A stretch of 10,031 bases of DNA, taken from positions 1 to 10,031 of the forward strand of contig JAUVCY010000035.1 of assembly GCA_030595585.1 (NCBI GenBank), written 5' to 3'. Positions 6,661 to 10,031 of the stretch are shown one piece after another; position 1 is the first letter of the stretch; each line of letters opens with the position of its first letter. The notes below the pieces were generated by a model. It had not been told where the DNA came from. It made no database searches and saw only the letters and a program-made list of their open reading frames with translations. A program made the translations under genes and the position numbers. This DNA is from Thermoplasmatota archaeon. Its GTDB lineage: Archaea > Thermoplasmatota > Penumbrarchaeia > Penumbrarchaeales > Penumbrarchaeaceae.

Positions 6661-7080
6661 CTACCTGAGAAAGAGCTCGGAGGAGCGACCGTTCCTTCGA
6701 ACGATCAGGTGTCCCTTTCTCTTGAGTGAGTGGATGTGGTAGTTGGCCACCTGTCTGGTGATATCCAGTTTTCTCGCAACCATACTCTGGGATATCCCTG
6801 GATTTATCAGTATAACATCCGTTATCTTCTCCTCCAGATCCTGTGGGACATTGCCGTTGGATGGATAATAACGCCTGAATACGCCTATCTTCTTTGAACG
6901 TATCAGGTCCTCCTTCTCCAGTTTTATCAGATGATGGGAGAGGGTCCCGTTCTTGATGCTCATGTGAAGCCTGAGCTCGGTAAAACTGGCTCCTGGCATC
7001 TCCATTATCATGTGAAATATCCTCGAGCGGTTCTTATTTCTCATAAGGTCTTCCAGGGAGTTCAGCCTCTTGTAGCCCAT
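6661..7080 (-). CDS. Tandem winged helix-turn-helix transcription regulator
   Basis: The product has 139 residues, is basic, and has no signal or membrane helix. It contains two winged helix-turn-helix domains in series. The first spans about 14-73, with a likely recognition helix at 43-56 (NGTLSHHL) and a wing at 60-72 ending FRRYYP. The second spans about 80-139, with a helix at 108-121 (TRQVANYH) and a wing at 124-137. The first domain resembles ArsR/MarR-type archaeal regulators. No cysteine cluster or ligand domain is visible, so the signal it senses is unknown. It follows the subtilase on the same strand after 78 bases but has its own TATA box, so it may be transcribed separately. Targets cannot be told from the sequence; the flanking subtilase gene is one candidate. 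Confidence 0.88.
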   Translation of the reverse strand: MGYKRLNSLEDLMRNKNRSRIFHMIMEMPGASFTELRLHMSIKNGTLSHHLIKLEKEDLIRSKKIGVFRRYYPSNGNVPQDLEEKITDVILINPGISQSMVARKLDITRQVANYHIHSLKRKGHLIVRRNGRSSELFLR

Positions 7081-7110
7081 TTCATCGCCAATATACCCCT
7101 GGGTCAGAGG

Positions 7111-7119
7111 TTATTTAAT
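7111..7119 (-). promoter_or_regulatory. TATA box of the winged-helix regulator gene
   Basis: The minus strand reads ATTAAATAA, centred about 35 bases before the ATG at 7080. The transcription start would fall near 7089, leaving a leader of about nine bases (GGCGATGAA). It lies in the 78-base gap after the subtilase gene. Confidence 0.6.
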
Positions 7120-7158
7120 GGTAATCCCGAAATTAGCTTATGTGTAACAGATCGCCCG

Positions 7159-9480
7159 CTATTGAGACCTCTTCCTCCTCAAGAGATAATACCCTCCTCC
7201 CACCGCGGCGATGATCGCCATCACCAGGAACAACCACCTGAGGTCAGGGCCTTTATCTTCGTCGGCACCTCCACCTTTCTCAAATGGAATGACCCTGTCC
7301 AGATCGTACTTCGATCCGTGAAGCTCGATGACGCCCCCCGTATAGCTTTCGGAGGCCATACCCTCGGCCCAGGAGGAGACCATTGAGCTCGGCCTCGGAG
7401 GTGTTATCACCAGGGATACCTCCACATTCAGTGCCAGACTCATCTCCACACCGACCGCGTAAGGTACTCTCAGCTCCGGGAACTCCCACTCCTTGATCGG
7501 CCTGAGCACCTTGAAACCGCTTCCATAGATCCCAACAGCCCAATACACTCCAGTGCGGGACGGGTCCACCTCGATCGTCGCCTCCTTGGTTCCGGACGTT
7601 CTCGAACCAAGAGGCCTGTGCTCGTAATCGACCGTGCCATCGTTGCCAAAATCTATGTTGAAGGTTAGGTCCGCATACTGCATATCCCTGAGCTCGATAG
7701 GCGAATATTCCAGGGTGATATGCACCTCGGTTGCGCCCTCGGGGACCCAGACCAGCCTGGACTGGTTTTGTACCAGTAGCGGGCCGTCCTGGTTCTGCGC
7801 GTATCTGGCGAACTCTCCGCGCCAGGATGTGTGAAGTCGATCCGTATGGAGCTCCTTGATATCATCAACGATGAATACCTCCCTTCCGTAATATACCTCT
7901 ATGGCGTCAGTGACATCGAACCGCTTCCCTGGATTTGTCACCCTGAGGCGTTCCAACGTCAGTGAGATACCCACACATCTCTCGGCATCCACAAGGCCGT
8001 AACCCTGGGCCCAATCTATCACCCTGCCATCCCAACCTACCTCGGCCTCTCCAAGGTCCTCTGGTTCCGGCACCCCATTGTCGTTATCGGTATCGGTCAG
8101 GGGCACGCCGTCGGGAGGTATGTAATTGGCGGACTGCTCCATTATCCACTCGATCTCGTGGATCCTGTTGAATGGGTCGGAGTACCACGTCCCGGGATCA
8201 TCCCCCGAATAATCCTCCCACCGATCCGACATGGTAAGGCTGGGCGCCACCTGATACATCAGGGCGGCCAGCCCCGAGATATGGGGCGTGGCCATGGACG
8301 TGCCCGAGATGGCCAGGTAATATGGATTGGGATTTCCGTTCAACACCGCCATGGCCGATATTACAGTAGCCCTTGCATGTGCGGACCAGATCTTCACACC
8401 CGGTGCTGCGACGTCCGGATATGTCTGGTTCTTTCCTCGCTCACCCCTGGATGAAAAAACGGCGATCCCCGATCCGTCGCGCTCCGATGCAGCGACCCCG
8501 ATATTGGATGGTATCAGGCCGGTGGGGGAGGCTGTGAGCTCGGCTCCCTCATGTTGATCGCTTCCCGAATTTCCCATGGCGAACACCACGAGAACATTGT
8601 TTTCGAACGTCAGCTTCTGGCAGATCTTCGTGGTGGCATCCTCGGGGTCGTATTCAGATGCCCCTCCACCCCATGAGTTGGAAACCACCTTTATGTTATC
8701 GGAATTTGGCGGGCGGGAGTTCTCGTACACCCACTCCAGTCCCTGCAGGGTGTTCGTCAATGTGATCGCCACGTCTCCCACGCAGAGGCCGATCAATTGG
8801 GCATCTGGCGCCACACCCTGCCTGGCACCTGCAGATGCGTCGCCATTTCCAGCGATCGTCCCTGCGCAGTGTGTGCCGTGGCCGTACGAGGTGTCCGAAT
8901 TCTCCAGCTCATACCACGGCCCCCCAGGGATATCGGACTTGAGGTTCGTGATCGTTTTCGTCCCATAGTCCAGGTCCGGATGGCCAGCGTCGATGCCGGT
9001 ATCAACAACGGCAACCGTGACGCCCTCGCCCGTAGCCTGCGGGAATGTGGTCCTCGCTCCCGATATCCATGAATTCCAGGCCACCGTGGAATTGATCGTC
9101 GTCGTCGACACTTCCATGAGCAGTTCCATCTCACCGTCGTATTCTATCCAGATGGTCCGTTCGTACAGGGAGAGGGAATTCACCTCGATAGCAGTCCCGT
9201 CAAAGACTGCCATGGGGAGAACGGTGAATCTCATCACAATCTCCAGACCGTTATCCTCTGCCCACTGGATATCTCGATCTATCGGGTCGTCCCTGAACCG
9301 GGCTATGACCCTGATCTCATCATCTCGTGGGCTGTCCAGGAGTATGGACCTGAGGTATGGGTCCACACGGAGATCGGAGAAAACTGGCTCTTCCCTGACC
9401 AGACCCGGCAGGGCATTGAGAGCAGGCAGTGCAATGAAGATCAGTACAATTACGGTTGAGATCGACCTGATGAGCCTCAT
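7159..9480 (-). CDS. Secreted subtilisin-family (S8) serine protease with C-terminal membrane anchor
   Basis: I chose the ATG at 9478-9480, giving 773 residues. It opens directly with a signal peptide (residues 1-23, MRLIRSIS then a hydrophobic core). The longer in-frame start at 9558 lies upstream of the TATA box. Residues about 27-125 look like an I9-type propeptide. The catalytic domain has Asp160 (VVDTGID), His201 (GHGTHCAG), oxyanion-hole Asn304 (MGNSG) and Ser395 (GTSMATPHISG), and closes with GYGLVDA at 493-499. An acidic insert at about 415-490 includes DTDNDNG at 463-469, a likely calcium loop. Residues about 510-735 form a beta-rich C-terminal region. A final helix at about 749-767 and RRKRSQ anchor the enzyme with its active site outside the cell. 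It probably degrades extracellular protein or matures surface proteins. Substrates are unknown. Confidence 0.95.
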   Translation of the reverse strand: MRLIRSISTVIVLIFIALPALNALPGLVREEPVFSDLRVDPYLRSILLDSPRDDEIRVIARFRDDPIDRDIQWAEDNGLEIVMRFTVLPMAVFDGTAIEVNSLSLYERTIWIEYDGEMELLMEVSTTTINSTVAWNSWISGARTTFPQATGEGVTVAVVDTGIDAGHPDLDYGTKTITNLKSDIPGGPWYELENSDTSYGHGTHCAGTIAGNGDASAGARQGVAPDAQLIGLCVGDVAITLTNTLQGLEWVYENSRPPNSDNIKVVSNSWGGGASEYDPEDATTKICQKLTFENNVLVVFAMGNSGSDQHEGAELTASPTGLIPSNIGVAASERDGSGIAVFSSRGERGKNQTYPDVAAPGVKIWSAHARATVISAMAVLNGNPNPYYLAISGTSMATPHISGLAALMYQVAPSLTMSDRWEDYSGDDPGTWYSDPFNRIHEIEWIMEQSANYIPPDGVPLTDTDNDNGVPEPEDLGEAEVGWDGRVIDWAQGYGLVDAERCVGISLTLERLRVTNPGKRFDVTDAIEVYYGREVFIVDDIKELHTDRLHTSWRGEFARYAQNQDGPLLVQNQSRLVWVPEGATEVHITLEYSPIELRDMQYADLTFNIDFGNDGTVDYEHRPLGSRTSGTKEATIEVDPSRTGVYWAVGIYGSGFKVLRPIKEWEFPELRVPYAVGVEMSLALNVEVSLVITPPRPSSMVSSWAEGMASESYTGGVIELHGSKYDLDRVIPFEKGGGADEDKGPDLRWLFLVMAIIAAVGGGYYLLRRKRSQ

Positions 9481-9521
9481 GATGCCACGTCCCTTTACTC
9501 TGCAGTACTCCATTGGTCTCA

Positions 9522-9532
9522 TTTTAATATAT
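9522..9532 (-). promoter_or_regulatory. TATA box of the subtilase gene
   Basis: The minus strand reads ATATATTAAAA, preceded by the A-rich CCAAAATAG. It is centred about 47 bases before the chosen ATG at 9480. Transcription should start near 9501, which excludes the in-frame ATGs at 9558, 9522 and 9513 as translation starts. Confidence 0.65.
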
Positions 9533-9610
9533 CTATTTTGGATGGTAGGATAATTCACGGGTAATCGATACCGGACCTACTCCCCCGGCGAATACTCCCT
9601 GAATCGACAA

Positions 9611-9620
9611 TATATAAATA
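9611..9620 (+). promoter_or_regulatory. TATA box of the Cas4-like gene
   Basis: TATATAAATA is a near-consensus archaeal box centred 30 bases before the ATG at 9645. The predicted transcription start is within a few bases of that ATG, and there is no Shine-Dalgarno motif in between, so the mRNA is probably leaderless. The promoter diverges from that of the subtilase gene within 164 bases. Confidence 0.75.
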
Positions 9621-9644
9621 CTCCGGACCGGCAATCAAGTGCTT

Positions 9645-10031
9645 ATGAAGGAGAGGCCAAAAGGCAGGCTCATCTCGGCATCGGAGGTCGAGCGTTGGAG
9701 CTACTGCCCCCTCTCCTGGTATCTGGATAGAAATGGATCGGACAGAACACCCCTGGAAGTGGATCGCCAGGCCTTCGAGAAAGGAGACCTCGAACACGAG
9801 AGGATGTCGGATGAGGCCCTGGAGGTTATCAAGGCCCGCAAGCACCAGGGTGAGGCCAGGATGATCACGGCCGCATTCCTCTTCTTCGCTATAGTCCTGT
9901 TCGTCCTTGGATCCTCCATTGCAATTCTTGCTGGCACCGGAGCCGTGACACCGAACCTGTGGTCCGTACTTCTGGTGATCATCTCCCTTATCCTGGTAGG
10001 CATCTCCCTCGCCATCTATTTCAGAAGGGGC
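9645..10031 (+). CDS. Cas4/RecB-like N-terminal motif with two membrane helices (C-terminus cut by window edge)
   Basis: The ATG at 9645 opens a frame of 129 codons that runs off the right edge. Residues 10-27 (ISASEVERW, then SYCPLSWYL) match the N-terminal signature of Cas4/RecB-type PD-(D/E)XK nucleases, S-x-S/T-x-hydrophobic...YCPxxxYL. There Cys21 would be the first iron-sulfur cluster ligand. F44-EKGDLEH51 matches the following G-x3-H motif, with Gly47 and His51. The sequence then departs from soluble Cas4: two hydrophobic helices at about 74-97 and 105-126, separated by a short TGAVTPN loop. Basic residues on the outer side of both (Arg65, Lys66, Arg72; Arg127, Arg128) predict that both ends are cytoplasmic. 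The catalytic D-ExK residues and remaining cysteines, if present, lie outside the window. No CRISPR genes are seen nearby. Cas4-like is a motif-level call. Confidence 0.75.
   Translation, partial: MKERPKGRLISASEVERWSYCPLSWYLDRNGSDRTPLEVDRQAFEKGDLEHERMSDEALEVIKARKHQGEARMITAAFLFFAIVLFVLGSSIAILAGTGAVTPNLWSVLLVIISLILVGISLAIYFRRG

Noticed and set aside
8993..9553. Open frame of 186 codons on the plus strand
   Set aside because: It lies opposite the subtilase signal peptide, propeptide and catalytic Asp region, and its composition is dominated by Ser and Arg. It is a shadow of the protease.
9645..10031. A CRISPR adaptation locus implied by the Cas4-like motif
   Set aside because: No cas1, cas2 or repeat array is present in the window. 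The neighbour is a subtilase, and the membrane hairpin is not expected in the Cas4 of adaptation modules.

Overview
The window looks archaeal. Six of the seven genes have a TATA-like box at archaeal spacing, two genes appear to have leaderless mRNAs, ribosome-binding sites match the archaeal 16S 3' end where present, and two genes encode secreted proteins anchored by a C-terminal membrane helix. The mix of large beta-helix/PKD surface proteins, an anchored subtilase, tandem winged-helix regulators and a tiny zinc ribbon suggests the Thermoplasmata-type Euryarchaeota (Thermoplasmatota). That placement is an inference from gene style, because no rRNA or other phylogenetic marker is present.

Layout, left to right. 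(1) Positions 1-4221, minus strand: a giant surface protein of at least 1407 residues with no stop before the left edge. It has a signal peptide, a long Tyr/Asn-rich right-handed beta-helix, several Ig/cadherin-like domains, a PKD domain, one membrane helix and a charged cytoplasmic tail. (2) 4474-5997, minus: histidine ammonia-lyase (hutH). All nine active-site residues I compared are conserved, but the MIO-forming triad reads Cys-Ser-Gly instead of Ala-Ser-Gly. (3) 6144-6356, plus: a 70-residue tail-anchored membrane protein, apparently leaderless, possibly Sec61-beta-like. (4) 6459-6587, plus: a 42-residue zinc ribbon with a near-perfect ribosome-binding site, followed by a T9 tract that probably ends transcription. 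(5) 6661-7080, minus: a tandem winged-helix regulator. (6) 7159-9480, minus: a secreted, membrane-anchored subtilisin-family protease. (7) 9645 to the right edge, plus: the first 129 residues of a protein with the Cas4/RecB-type N-terminal signature followed by a two-helix membrane hairpin.

The genes are mostly single transcription units with their own promoters. hutH/small membrane protein and subtilase/Cas4-like gene are divergent pairs, and zinc ribbon/winged-helix gene are convergent. No hut pathway partner (hutU, hutI) is present. The giant adhesin-like protein and the subtilase both place large ectodomains outside the cell, which fits peptide scavenging, and histidine ammonia-lyase would feed histidine into catabolism. 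This functional link is an inference from function only; nothing in the sequence couples the genes. No insertion sequence, CRISPR array, tRNA or rRNA was seen. All intergenic gaps are under 300 bases.
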